This document shows, one piece after another, positions 8,183 through 15,936 of a stretch of 64,000 nt of DNA. Within the stretch, counting starts at the first letter, position 1, and each line of letters begins with the position of its first letter. Location: positions 1,302,001 to 1,366,000 of the forward strand of contig JASGHF010000001.1 of NCBI GenBank assembly GCA_047602465.1, given 5' to 3'. The stretch comes from JADZAI01 sp047602465. Its GTDB lineage: Bacteria > Pseudomonadota > Alphaproteobacteria > Micropepsales > Micropepsaceae. The position numbers were made by a program, and so were the translations under genes. The notes below the pieces were generated by a model. The model was not told the DNA's origin. It did not search any database and saw only the letters and a list, made by a program, of their open reading frames with translations.

Positions 8183-9094
8183 TCAGGGCGTTCGCTTGAC
8201 GGCCTGGGCGATCTGCTGCGCGACATCGCCGCCGAGGCTGAGATTGGCCGGCACGACGCCGCGTATGCCGAGTTCATACAGCGCCTGCGCGGCGACACCG
8301 GCCGCGCCGAGTTCTGCAAACGGCTTCAGCCGCTCGCGGTTGGTTTCGGCGGCCGATTTCGCCTCCGTGAGCGCCGTCGCCGCCTTCGCCTCCGCCAGTT
8401 TGCCGCGCTCGGCCTCAAGCGTGAGGTGATTGGAAATCTCATTCGTCGCGAGTTCCTGGCGGTCCGCCTCCTCACGCAGTTTCAGTGCGTGCTCGTCGGC
8501 CGTTGCGGCGCGGCGGCGGTCGAACAGCGCGCTGTCGGCCTCGCGCAGCAGCGTTTCGCGCAGCTTCGCCTCCAGCGCCTTCTTGATCTCGGGCGCCGGC
8601 TTCACCGACATCACCAGCACGCGGTCAACCGCGATGCCATCGGCCTTCAGACCCTGATCGGCGGCGATGGAGCGCATGGCGGCAACCGACAATTCGTCCG
8701 ATTTGTTCAGCGCCGCATCCAGAGACGAACGCCCCAGCGCATCACGGCAGGCCGACTGCACGATGGCGCGCAGACGTTCCACGATCTGCTTCATCGGCTC
8801 GCCCAGATGCCGGCCATTCTTGAGATCTATGCTGAAATCCTGACGCTGCACGGCGGCGTTGGCATCGGCGATGCGGAAGGTGATGAGGCCCTGGATGACC
8901 ACGGTCTGATAGTCGACGGTCATCGTCTCGACCGCGAAAATGTCGTCGCGCGCATCCATCGGCACGGCGGCGGCGGTGGCTGTCGGCATGAAGACGATAC
9001 CGCCGAGACCCGCGCCCTCTCGCGATTTCCGGCCGGATTTATAGAGCACAACGTGGTCGGTCGGACGGGTGGTCAGAAACTTGAAGCCGAGCAT
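8183..9094 (-). CDS. SPFH/band-7 domain protein
   Basis: A 303-residue SPFH (stomatin/prohibitin/flotillin) protein. A beta-rich SPFH core (about 10-180), including TMTVDYQTVVIQGLITFRIA, precedes a long charged coiled coil rich in Ala, Glu and Arg (about 185-265) that would drive oligomerisation. There is no N-terminal membrane helix, unlike most family members, so membrane contact may be through the N-terminal amphipathic stretch or through partners. First gene of a three-gene unit with the NAD-kinase-like protein and lipoprotein. GGGGAG lies before the ATG. Confidence 0.8.
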   Translation of the reverse strand: MLGFKFLTTRPTDHVVLYKSGRKSREGAGLGGIVFMPTATAAAVPMDARDDIFAVETMTVDYQTVVIQGLITFRIADANAAVQRQDFSIDLKNGRHLGEPMKQIVERLRAIVQSACRDALGRSSLDAALNKSDELSVAAMRSIAADQGLKADGIAVDRVLVMSVKPAPEIKKALEAKLRETLLREADSALFDRRRAATADEHALKLREEADRQELATNEISNHLTLEAERGKLAEAKAATALTEAKSAAETNRERLKPFAELGAAGVAAQALYELGIRGVVPANLSLGGDVAQQIAQAVKRTP

Positions 9095-9185
9095 GAAACT
9101 CCCCGGGGCGGTGCGTGGACGACTCTAAAGGGCCGCACCCACGATTGTCCAAGCGGCCGGGGTGCGCCTATGGTCGCAGCCGACC

Positions 9186-9920
9186 ATGACCGACACGATT
9201 GGCGGATACCGGCTGGACGCCGGGCGGATCGAGGAAACGCTGGCGCAGCTGCGCCTGCGCATCGCGGCACGTTTTTCGGCCGCCAGCCTCGGCCATGTCT
9301 GCGCCGCGCTGGTGACGACGGCCCGGGAGACAGCGGCCGCCGCGGCCGATCTCAAACGTCCGATGTGGCTGCTGCGCGGCCTCGCCCTGATGGTCGCCGC
9401 CGGGTGGGCGATCGGGACGATCTATCTCATCGGTGAGGTCGACTGGTCGGCGCTGAGCCAACGGGCCGACGTGACCTCGCTGGCGCAAGGCCTCGATTCG
9501 GCCGTGAACCTGTTGCTTCTCGCCGCCGCCGCGATCTGGTTCGTGCTGTCACTGGAGGAACGTATCAAGCGCCGCCGCACGCTGGAGCGGCTGCATGCGC
9601 TTCGGTCTTTCGCGCATGTCATCGACATGCACCAGTTGACGAAAGACCCGACGATGATCCTCTCGGGCGCGACGGTCAGCCCGGCCTCGCCCGAACGGCG
9701 GATGACCGAGTTCGAACTCGCCCGCTATCTCGATTTCTGCGCAGAGATGCTGGCGCTGACCGCCAAACTGGCGGCGCTCTATGCCGGCGCGAGCAACGAC
9801 CGCGCCATCCTGCAGGCGGCGACCGAAGTGGAAGATCTCGCCTCCGATCTGGGCCGCAAGATCTGGCAGAAGATCATGATCCTCTCCCAGCTCGACGAGC
9901 GGCGGGCGGCGAAGGCCTGA
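9186..9920 (+). CDS. Two-helix membrane protein of unknown function
   Basis: A 244-residue protein with two transmembrane segments, near residues 60-85 (WLLRGLALMVAAGWAIGTIYL) and 107-125 (LLLLAAAAIWFVLSLEE), and a cytosolic helical C-terminal half that ends in a region predicted to be coiled coil. It is divergent from the SPFH unit across about 90 bp. The ATG at 9186 is preferred; an in-frame GTG at 9162 would add eight residues. The divergent SPFH neighbour suggests, but does not prove, a joint membrane role. Confidence 0.65.
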   Translation: MTDTIGGYRLDAGRIEETLAQLRLRIAARFSAASLGHVCAALVTTARETAAAAADLKRPMWLLRGLALMVAAGWAIGTIYLIGEVDWSALSQRADVTSLAQGLDSAVNLLLLAAAAIWFVLSLEERIKRRRTLERLHALRSFAHVIDMHQLTKDPTMILSGATVSPASPERRMTEFELARYLDFCAEMLALTAKLAALYAGASNDRAILQAATEVEDLASDLGRKIWQKIMILSQLDERRAAKA

Positions 9921-9944
9921 CGCCACGCACGCAATGCCGGCCGC

Positions 9945-11315
9945 TCACTTCTCGCGGGCGGCGTTGCGGAAGGTTTCCAGGATCGGATCGAAGAGATAGC
10001 CGAACACGCTGCGTTCGCCCGTCGCGATGTAGATTTGAACAGGCATCCCCGCGACGACGCGTTCCCCGGCCGGGAGCTTGGCGCGCTCAGCCTCCGGCAC
10101 CTCGATCCGCACGGCGTAGAAGCTCGCCCCGGTGCGCGGATCGGCGCTCGCATCGGCGGCGATGCTGCGCACGACGCCGTCGATATGCGGCATGCTGCGC
10201 TGGTCGTTGAACGCCGGGAACAAGACCTACGCGCTCATGCCCTCGACCACGTCGTCGATGTCGGCAGGCTCGACCCGCGCTTCGATGATGAGATCGGGGC
10301 TGTCGGGCACGATGTCGAGAATCCGCTCGCCCCGCCCGATCACGCCGCCCGGCGTCTTGATCCTGAGGTCCATCACCCGCCCATCCGCCGGAGCGACGAT
10401 GCGGGTGCGACTGAGGATATCGGCCGAGGCCTTGCCACGTTCGCGCAATTCGGCGAGCGCCGAACGCGTGCCGGCGAGGCGGCCGTTGATTTCATCGAGC
10501 CGCGCGATCTCCGCCGCTTCCTGCTCAAGCTCCGCCTCACCCATGGCCTGCTCGGCGGCTGAGATCGCCGCCCCGTTCTGGCCGATGGCGCCCTCCAGCC
10601 CCGCTGCGCGGGATTGCAGCTCGATCACCGACGATTTCGCGACAAGGCCTTTCGACAGGAGCGTCTGCAGCGCCGTCACACGGTCGGCGACCAGAGCGGC
10701 CTGACGGGTGAGCGCCACGCGCTCGGTGCGGAGGCCGGCGATCTGCTCCTCGATCTGCGCGATGCGCGCCTTCAGGATGGCGCGTTTCTTCGCACCCGCC
10801 TGGCGCCGCACTTCGAAGATGTTCCGCTGGCCCGCCAGCACCTTTGCCGCCGTGGTGCCGGCTGCCGCCGTCTCCTGCAGGACGACCGGAAAGATCAGCA
10901 CCTCTGCGCCGCTCAGCTCGGCCTCAAGCCGCGCCTCGGCTGCTTCCGCCTCGAATATCTGGTTCTGCAGCGCCTCGTTCGCAGCGCCCGCGCCGGTGCT
11001 GTCCATCTCGATCAACACCTGGCCGGCGCTCACCTCGTCTCCGTCCTTCACCAGAATGCGGCTGACGATGCCGCCTTCGAGGTGCTGGACCGTGCGCCGC
11101 GCACCGTCGGGGCTGACCACGCCCACCGCTATGGCTGACGAACTGAGCGGAGCCAGCATCGCCCAAGCCGCCATCACCAGCGCGAAGCCGCCGATCACCG
11201 CGTATCCGGCCAGCGCCGGGCCACGCATCAACGCACCGAGCGAAGACGGCGGCGTCCGGCCGCCGCCAGCGAGGACGTGGTGAGGGGCGGGCGCGTGTGC
11301 GATGGCTTCGCTCAT
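9945..11315 (-). pseudogene. HlyD-type type I secretion membrane fusion protein interrupted by an in-frame TAG
   Basis: The reading frame encodes a periplasmic adaptor of the PrtE/AprE class, about 455 residues. One N-terminal membrane helix (GYAVIGGFALVMAAWAMLAPL), a barrel-type stretch VQHLEGGIVSRILVKDGDEV, a long alpha-hairpin and the C-terminal FPAFNDQRSMPHIDGVV are all present. An amber codon at 10227-10229 interrupts it after DDVVEGMSA; the frame continues unchanged for 92 codons with full family similarity. GAG, AAG or CAG is one base away. It is 4 bp downstream of the ABC transporter gene. Possibilities are a sequencing error, a recent nonsense mutation or readthrough. A protein ending at the TAG would lack the conserved C-terminal barrel. 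Confidence 0.85.
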
Positions 11316-11319
11316 GACG

Positions 11320-13044
11320 CTACGCCGCCGGGGTTATGAGCGCGTATTTGCGCCCGCTGTCGGTCGACGCGTCCTGGTCGGCGGTGGCGCCGCGCATGAT
11401 CTCGGCAAGCACGCGCTCGCGCGAGCCGAAAGCCGCGATCCGCCCCTCGACGAGATAGGCGACCGTGTCGGCGAGTTTGATGAGCGGCGAGTTGTGGATG
11501 ACGATCACGACGACCGCCCCGCCCTTCTGCGCGGCCTGGATGGCCTGTGCCAGCGCGCGCTCGCCTTCCTCGTCGAGCGCCGCGTTCGGTTCGTCCAGAA
11601 CGATCAGCCGTGGCGAGCCGTAGAGCGCCCGCGCGAGGCCGATGCGCTGGCGCTGGCCGCCGGACAGGCGAAGGCCGCCGGGGCCGATATTGGTATCGTA
11701 GCCGTCGGGCAGGCTTTCGATCATCTCATGGATGCCGGCAAGCCGCGCGGCCCGTATCACCGCCTCGTCCGGCGCACCGAAATCCATGCGGCCAATATTG
11801 GCGCGAATGGTGCCGGCGAAGAGGTCGATATTCTGCGGCAGGTAGCCGATGAATTTGCGGCGCTGGCGGGCGTCGAGCTGGCGGATATCGACGCCGCCGA
11901 AAGCCACCGCCCCGCCCGTCGGCGACAGCGCGCCGACAAGCAGCTGGCAGAGCGTCGACTTGCCTGACGCCGACGGCCCGACGATCGCCAGCACTTCGCC
12001 AGTTCGCAGCGACAGGTTGATCCCGTCCAACACCGCACGCGGCTTGCCGCGCACGGCGTAGACGATCTCGCGCACACTGAGACGCCCGCCAGCAGCCGGC
12101 GCAGCGGTCACGGCCGGGCGCTCCGATGTCACCGCGAGCAGACGATCGATCCGGGTCAGCGCGTCGCGCGCGGTCACCATGGCGCGCCACGAACCGATCG
12201 CCTGCTCCACAGGCGCCAGAGCGCGGCTCATCAGGATGGAGGCGGCGATCATACCGCCCGAGGTGAGGTCGCGCTCGATCACCAGATAGGCGGCCGCCCC
12301 CATGGTCACGATCTGCAGCAGCAGACGCACCAGCTTGGTCAGGCCCATATAGACGCCGAGCCGGTCGCCCACCGCCTGCTGCTCGGCGAGGACGGCGGCG
12401 TTCAGCACCTGCCAACCGTTCACAAGGTTCGGCGTCATGCCCATCGCTTCCAGCGCGCCAGGATTGGCGGTCGCGGCTTCGATGCGGGCATGCATCTCGT
12501 TCTGGAGCTGGCCTGAACTCTTGATGAGATCGCGCGTCTTCACCTCGCTCGCCCATGCGAGCAGCGCCAGCGCAAACGCGCCCGCGAGCGCGATCCAGCC
12601 GAGCGCCGAATGGATGAGGAAAAGGATGAGTACGAAAAACGGCGCCCAGGGAACGTCGAAGAACGCCGTCATGCCCTGGCTGCCCAGGAACGATCGCACG
12701 TGCTGGAGATCCCGCACCGGCTGCGCGCCGACATGCGCGCCCTGTCCCGCGACATTGACGGCGCGGTCCACCAGCGTCCCGAACATCGTCTCGCCAAACC
12801 AGCTGGATACGCGGTTGAGCAAATGCTGCCGCACGATATCCAGCAGCGCAAAGGTCAGCAGCGCGGCGGCGGCGATGAAGGTCAGAAGCAGCAGCGTCTC
12901 GGCACGGCCGGATGAGAGAACACGGCTGAAGACCTGCCACATATAGATGGGCACGGTCAGGATCAGCACGTTCATGGCGAGCGAGAAGACGGCGTAGGGG
13001 CGAAGCGCCCTGAGTATCTGTGGCAGGATTCCCTGCAATGCCAT
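11320..13044 (-). CDS. Type I secretion ABC transporter, permease/ATPase
   Basis: A 574-residue exporter half-transporter of the PrtD/AprD class. Six membrane helices occupy about residues 15-300, beginning RALRPYAVFSLAMNVLIL with VPIYMWQVFSRVL. The ATPase domain has Walker A VGPSASGKST (~360), Q-loop YLPQNIDLF, signature LRLSGGQRQRIGLARAL and Walker B LIVLDEPNAALDEEG, with an H-loop His in IVIHNSP. There is no C39 peptidase domain, so the cargo would keep its C-terminal signal. It overlaps no gene but lies 4 bp before the HlyD-type adaptor; an outer-membrane TolC partner is not in the window. Confidence 0.93.
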   Translation of the reverse strand: MALQGILPQILRALRPYAVFSLAMNVLILTVPIYMWQVFSRVLSSGRAETLLLLTFIAAAALLTFALLDIVRQHLLNRVSSWFGETMFGTLVDRAVNVAGQGAHVGAQPVRDLQHVRSFLGSQGMTAFFDVPWAPFFVLILFLIHSALGWIALAGAFALALLAWASEVKTRDLIKSSGQLQNEMHARIEAATANPGALEAMGMTPNLVNGWQVLNAAVLAEQQAVGDRLGVYMGLTKLVRLLLQIVTMGAAAYLVIERDLTSGGMIAASILMSRALAPVEQAIGSWRAMVTARDALTRIDRLLAVTSERPAVTAAPAAGGRLSVREIVYAVRGKPRAVLDGINLSLRTGEVLAIVGPSASGKSTLCQLLVGALSPTGGAVAFGGVDIRQLDARQRRKFIGYLPQNIDLFAGTIRANIGRMDFGAPDEAVIRAARLAGIHEMIESLPDGYDTNIGPGGLRLSGGQRQRIGLARALYGSPRLIVLDEPNAALDEEGERALAQAIQAAQKGGAVVVIVIHNSPLIKLADTVAYLVEGRIAAFGSRERVLAEIMRGATADQDASTDSGRKYALITPAA

Positions 13045-13093
13045 CGTGTCGCCTGTGAAACTCGAAATCGCTGGACGTTGGAAGCCGAAGGCG

Positions 13094-13129
13094 GCGGGGA
13101 CGGCAGGAAAAGCAGCCTGCCGCCCCCGC
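13094..13129 (-). terminator. Attenuator-like hairpin between the small secreted-protein candidate and the ABC transporter
   Basis: GCGGGGACGGCAGG (13094-13107) pairs with CCTGCCGCCCCCGC (13116-13129), a 14-bp stem with one mismatch and an 8-nt loop. On the minus strand it lies between the small gene and the transporter start. No T-run follows, so it is more likely a partial terminator or an RNA-processing hairpin that lowers transporter expression relative to the cargo. Confidence 0.6.
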
Positions 13130-13155
13130 GCCGGGTAAGCGCAGCCCTCTGGGGA

Positions 13156-13485
13156 TCAGCCCAGCAGGTCGTTCCCCTGTCCGGTCAGGTTGCTGACGAG
13201 AGCTTCGGTGCCGAGGCCGTGACCATCGGCGAGATTGTAGACGACGCCGCCCGGCCCGAGCACGTCCTTGTAGACAGACTGCACCGCCGAGTGGACGTCG
13301 AACTGCTTCAGATTGCCGAACAGATCCTCGGTCACGCCGCTGTTTCCGGTGATGTTGCCGATTGTCGTGACCGCGTGGGTCGATCCCGGCGACAACTGTT
13401 CAAGCAGAGCATTCGCCGATCCTACGAGTTGATTGCCGGTGTTTGCGACCGGGGTGGCGATTTTTGACAAAAGACCACGAAGCAT
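13156..13485 (-). CDS. Small protein, candidate type I secretion substrate
   Basis: A 109-residue protein that I do not recognise. It is rich in Gly, Asn, Ser and Thr and low in charge, lacks Cys and lacks an N-terminal signal peptide. The C-terminus ends TGQGNDLLG, an acidic-hydrophobic tail reminiscent of uncleaved C-terminal type I secretion signals. The start at 13485 is chosen because GGGAGAG lies about 7 nt upstream; 19 further in-frame codons upstream are less likely. It is directly upstream of the type I exporter genes, separated by a strong hairpin. Cargo status is inference from position and composition. Confidence 0.6.
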   Translation of the reverse strand: MLRGLLSKIATPVANTGNQLVGSANALLEQLSPGSTHAVTTIGNITGNSGVTEDLFGNLKQFDVHSAVQSVYKDVLGPGGVVYNLADGHGLGTEALVSNLTGQGNDLLG

Positions 13486-13899
13486 ATTTGGCTCTCCCAA
13501 TTCTGAAATGCTGTTTCGTGCAGCATCCTGCCATGTCGGCAAGTAGATGCAGAATGGATCGCAATCTTAATTGCTACGCTAACATTCTCATATCAATTAT
13601 ATTCGATCAGATTAAGACTGATATGCATGCAATACTTGATATGCCGGAACATAATCTGATCTTGAGATCATAAGTAAATAACAGTAACGCACGGTGCACG
13701 GACGAACTGTCAGATGCTCGTATTTTCAGTATTTGCCAGCGACCGATGGCGCGGTTTTCGCGAGGCCGGCACGCGCTGCACGGGCGCCTTTGCCGCGAAT
13801 TCAATCAAACTGTGTAATTCTCGGCTTTGCGTGATTTGCAAAATCTGTGTCTGGACAGTTTCGTCGCGGATAATTCCCGAACACCGCCGCAACGATTCC
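13486..13899. other. AT-rich divergent intergenic region
   Basis: A 414-bp non-coding gap between the small secreted-protein candidate (minus) and the glycan genes (plus). It is clearly richer in A and T than its surroundings, most strongly 13555-13690. It contains a direct repeat TGATATGC (13619-13626 and 13637-13644), the palindrome TGCATGCA (13624-13631) and an inverted repeat at 13657-13670. Likely two divergent promoters with regulator sites; no coding frame is convincing. Possibly acquired or strongly regulated DNA. Confidence 0.6.
13657..13670. promoter_or_regulatory. Inverted repeat TGATCT-N2-AGATCA (operator candidate)
   Basis: A perfect 6-bp inverted repeat with a two-base centre in the AT-rich divergent gap, 172 bp from the small gene and 230 bp from the glycan gene. 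The symmetry fits a dimeric DNA-binding protein. The regulator is unknown. Confidence 0.4.
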
Positions 13900-14844
13900 A
13901 TGAACCCTGAACTCGTCACCCGCACGGCTGCACTCACTCAGCCCACCGAACGAACGCCGCGACGCATCGGCGTGCCGGTCTTCAGCTATGCCGGTTTCGA
14001 TCATTTCGAGCGCGACCTTCGCGCGCGCGGCTTCTACACCGTCAATCTCGGCGACAATGTCCAGTCGATCGCGCTGCGCCGCCTGCTCACCGCGTTCGGG
14101 ATCGCGGCGGATACGCTGATCGATATCGATCGCGATACGCTGCGCGACTATGACGGTCCTCCAGTGCGCCTGGTGATGAATGCGCGCTTCATGCCGTTCA
14201 GCTTTCCGCTGCCGCCGCAGATAGAGCCCATCTTTATCGGCTTCTCCGCCGACGAAACGACGATCGCTGCGGCGGAGAACGATCTGCGGGCGCACCAGCC
14301 CATCGGTTGCCGCGATCCTGCAACCTGCGCGCTGCTGCTACAGCGCGGCATCGCGGCCTATGTCGCAGGCTGCGTCACCTTCACTCTTCCGCCCCGTGAC
14401 GATGACGGCGCGGCCAGGCTCTACATCGCCTATGGCGCGGGCGCAGGCGATCTTCCGCCCGGCCTTCTGAAGCACGTCCCGGCCGAACTCCTCGATACCG
14501 CCGTGTTCGTCAGCCAGCGACTCGCCGCCGGCGTCTATCCGCTCGGGGTCGCGGAGCGCCGTCATATGGAAAACGTCGCCACCGGGCTTCTCGATGTCTA
14601 TCGCCGCGAGGCGAGATGGCTTCTGACGCCGCTCCACCACGCCGCCTCGCCCTGCATGGCGATGGGCATCCCGGTGACACTTGCGCGCATCGATCACAAT
14701 TCCCGCTTCGGCCTGCTTGCGGGCCTGACGCGGCTCTACCAGCCTCACGAATTCTCGAACGCGATGTTTCCGCCGCAACGGGCAGACGTCGAAGCGATCC
14801 GCGCCGCCTACACCGCGGATCTGTGCCATCGGCTGGGACTCTGA
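13900..14844 (+). CDS. Polysaccharide pyruvyl transferase family protein
   Basis: A 314-residue protein of the pyruvyl transferase family (PF04230 type), which transfers pyruvate from PEP to a glycan hydroxyl or has a related role. The hallmark NLGDNVQSIALRRLL follows a short N-terminus; FIGFSADETT, PIGCRDPATCALLLQRGI and AYVAGCVTFTLP match the family's central region. The ATG at 13900 is chosen because upstream in-frame codons are non-coding in character. It is followed after 2 bp by a GT-B type gene, so the pair forms an operon, perhaps decorating a surface polysaccharide or the neighbouring secreted protein. Acceptor unknown. Confidence 0.8.
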   Translation: MNPELVTRTAALTQPTERTPRRIGVPVFSYAGFDHFERDLRARGFYTVNLGDNVQSIALRRLLTAFGIAADTLIDIDRDTLRDYDGPPVRLVMNARFMPFSFPLPPQIEPIFIGFSADETTIAAAENDLRAHQPIGCRDPATCALLLQRGIAAYVAGCVTFTLPPRDDDGAARLYIAYGAGAGDLPPGLLKHVPAELLDTAVFVSQRLAAGVYPLGVAERRHMENVATGLLDVYRREARWLLTPLHHAASPCMAMGIPVTLARIDHNSRFGLLAGLTRLYQPHEFSNAMFPPQRADVEAIRAAYTADLCHRLGL

Positions 14845-14846
14845 GC

Positions 14847-15872
14847 ATGCGCGCTTTGGTTCTGACCACGAATTATCGGAACGTGGACAACTGGCTCGGC
14901 CTCTTTCAGCGCATCAACGAAACGGATGGATGGTGCGGGTTGGCTTCCCTGCCATGGACGGGCGATCCTTCTCACGCCGATCTGGACGCCGTGCCGCTGC
15001 CGCTGCACCGCAGGCAACCGATCGACCGTCTGTCTCCCGACGGCATATCCGAAGACGCCCTCGGACGGTTTCTCGACGAGATCTGCACGCCGGATATCGA
15101 CGTCCTGTTTCTGTGCGATATGCAGGCCTATCCATCGAACGCGGTGCACCGCCTGCTGCGCGCCCGCGCGTCGCGCCCGATGGTGATCGGGCTGCAGCAC
15201 GGGCTGTTCCAGTCCTGGTGGGTCTACAACCGGAATTTTTGCGCCGACCATCTGCTCTGCTTCGGCGAGCGACACCGGCGCGAACTTCTGCCGGCGCTGC
15301 GGGAAAGCACCGTGGCGGTCGGCCTGCCGAAGCTCGACCGGCTGGCGCGCGTCAAGACGGCTGATGGCGGCTACATCCTCTATCTCGCCCAGAAGATACC
15401 CGAATCCTCGCTGCTGCTTCCATTGTTGCGGGGGATCGAGGCGGCGACCGGACTTCCCGTGGTCGTGCGCAATCATCCTCAATATCCCGATTGGGTCGAT
15501 CACAAGCCGTCGCTCCCGCTGCCGTCAGTAGACGGCCGCGAGCTTCGCTCCCTCACCTACGAGGACCAGCTCGCCAACGCCGATTGGGTCATGACGCCGC
15601 ATTCGACGGGCGGTCTGGAAGCGCTGTACATGCGCAAGCCCGTGGTTCTGGTTCCGAACGCGGGGCTGACGGCCTGGGCCTCACATCCCGGGATTGCGTG
15701 GAATTTTTCAGTGGAAGAGGCGCTGGCCGCCTGCCGGCGCGCCGACACGGAACACAGCCAGATCGCCGGCTTCCTGGACGACGCCATTGGCGGGTTACGG
15801 TTCGACCACACCGAACGCGCCTTGAACGCTGTACAGGCCATTCTCGCCACGGGGCTGCGTCCGCCCCTCTGA
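14847..15872 (+). CDS. GT-B-like glycosyl/glycerophosphotransferase
   Basis: A 341-residue protein resembling the CDP-glycerol glycerophosphotransferase / UDP-GlcNAc epimerase-like GT-B fold. Visible stretches are VIGLQHGLFQSWWV, LCFGERHRRELLP, LPKLDRL and, near the C-terminus, WVMTPHSTGGLEALYMRKPV with PHSTGG-E as donor-binding residues. It follows the pyruvyl-transferase gene after 2 bp. Function in surface-glycan assembly is likely; the donor sugar or polyol phosphate is unknown. Confidence 0.65.
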   Translation: MRALVLTTNYRNVDNWLGLFQRINETDGWCGLASLPWTGDPSHADLDAVPLPLHRRQPIDRLSPDGISEDALGRFLDEICTPDIDVLFLCDMQAYPSNAVHRLLRARASRPMVIGLQHGLFQSWWVYNRNFCADHLLCFGERHRRELLPALRESTVAVGLPKLDRLARVKTADGGYILYLAQKIPESSLLLPLLRGIEAATGLPVVVRNHPQYPDWVDHKPSLPLPSVDGRELRSLTYEDQLANADWVMTPHSTGGLEALYMRKPVVLVPNAGLTAWASHPGIAWNFSVEEALAACRRADTEHSQIAGFLDDAIGGLRFDHTERALNAVQAILATGLRPPL

Positions 15873-15888
15873 CGACGACCCGGCCGAT

Positions 15889-15914
15889 GGCCCGTCAGGT
15901 CAACCTGACAGGCC
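15889..15914. terminator. Hairpin between convergent genes
   Basis: GGCC-C-GTCAGGT is inverted around CA at 15901-15902, giving a 12-position stem with one mismatch. A second hairpin GATCGC-CGGA-GCGATC follows at 15923-15938. Both lie between the convergent glycan and P450 genes and have no strong T-run, so termination would be weak or hairpin-only. Confidence 0.4.
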
Positions 15915-15936
15915 AAAGCTTCGATCGCCGGAGCGA

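Noticed and set aside
13714..13899. In-frame extension upstream of the pyruvyl-transferase gene
   Set aside because: The 62 extra residues are Cys/Arg-rich and lie in the AT-rich promoter region. The family start fits the ATG at 13900.
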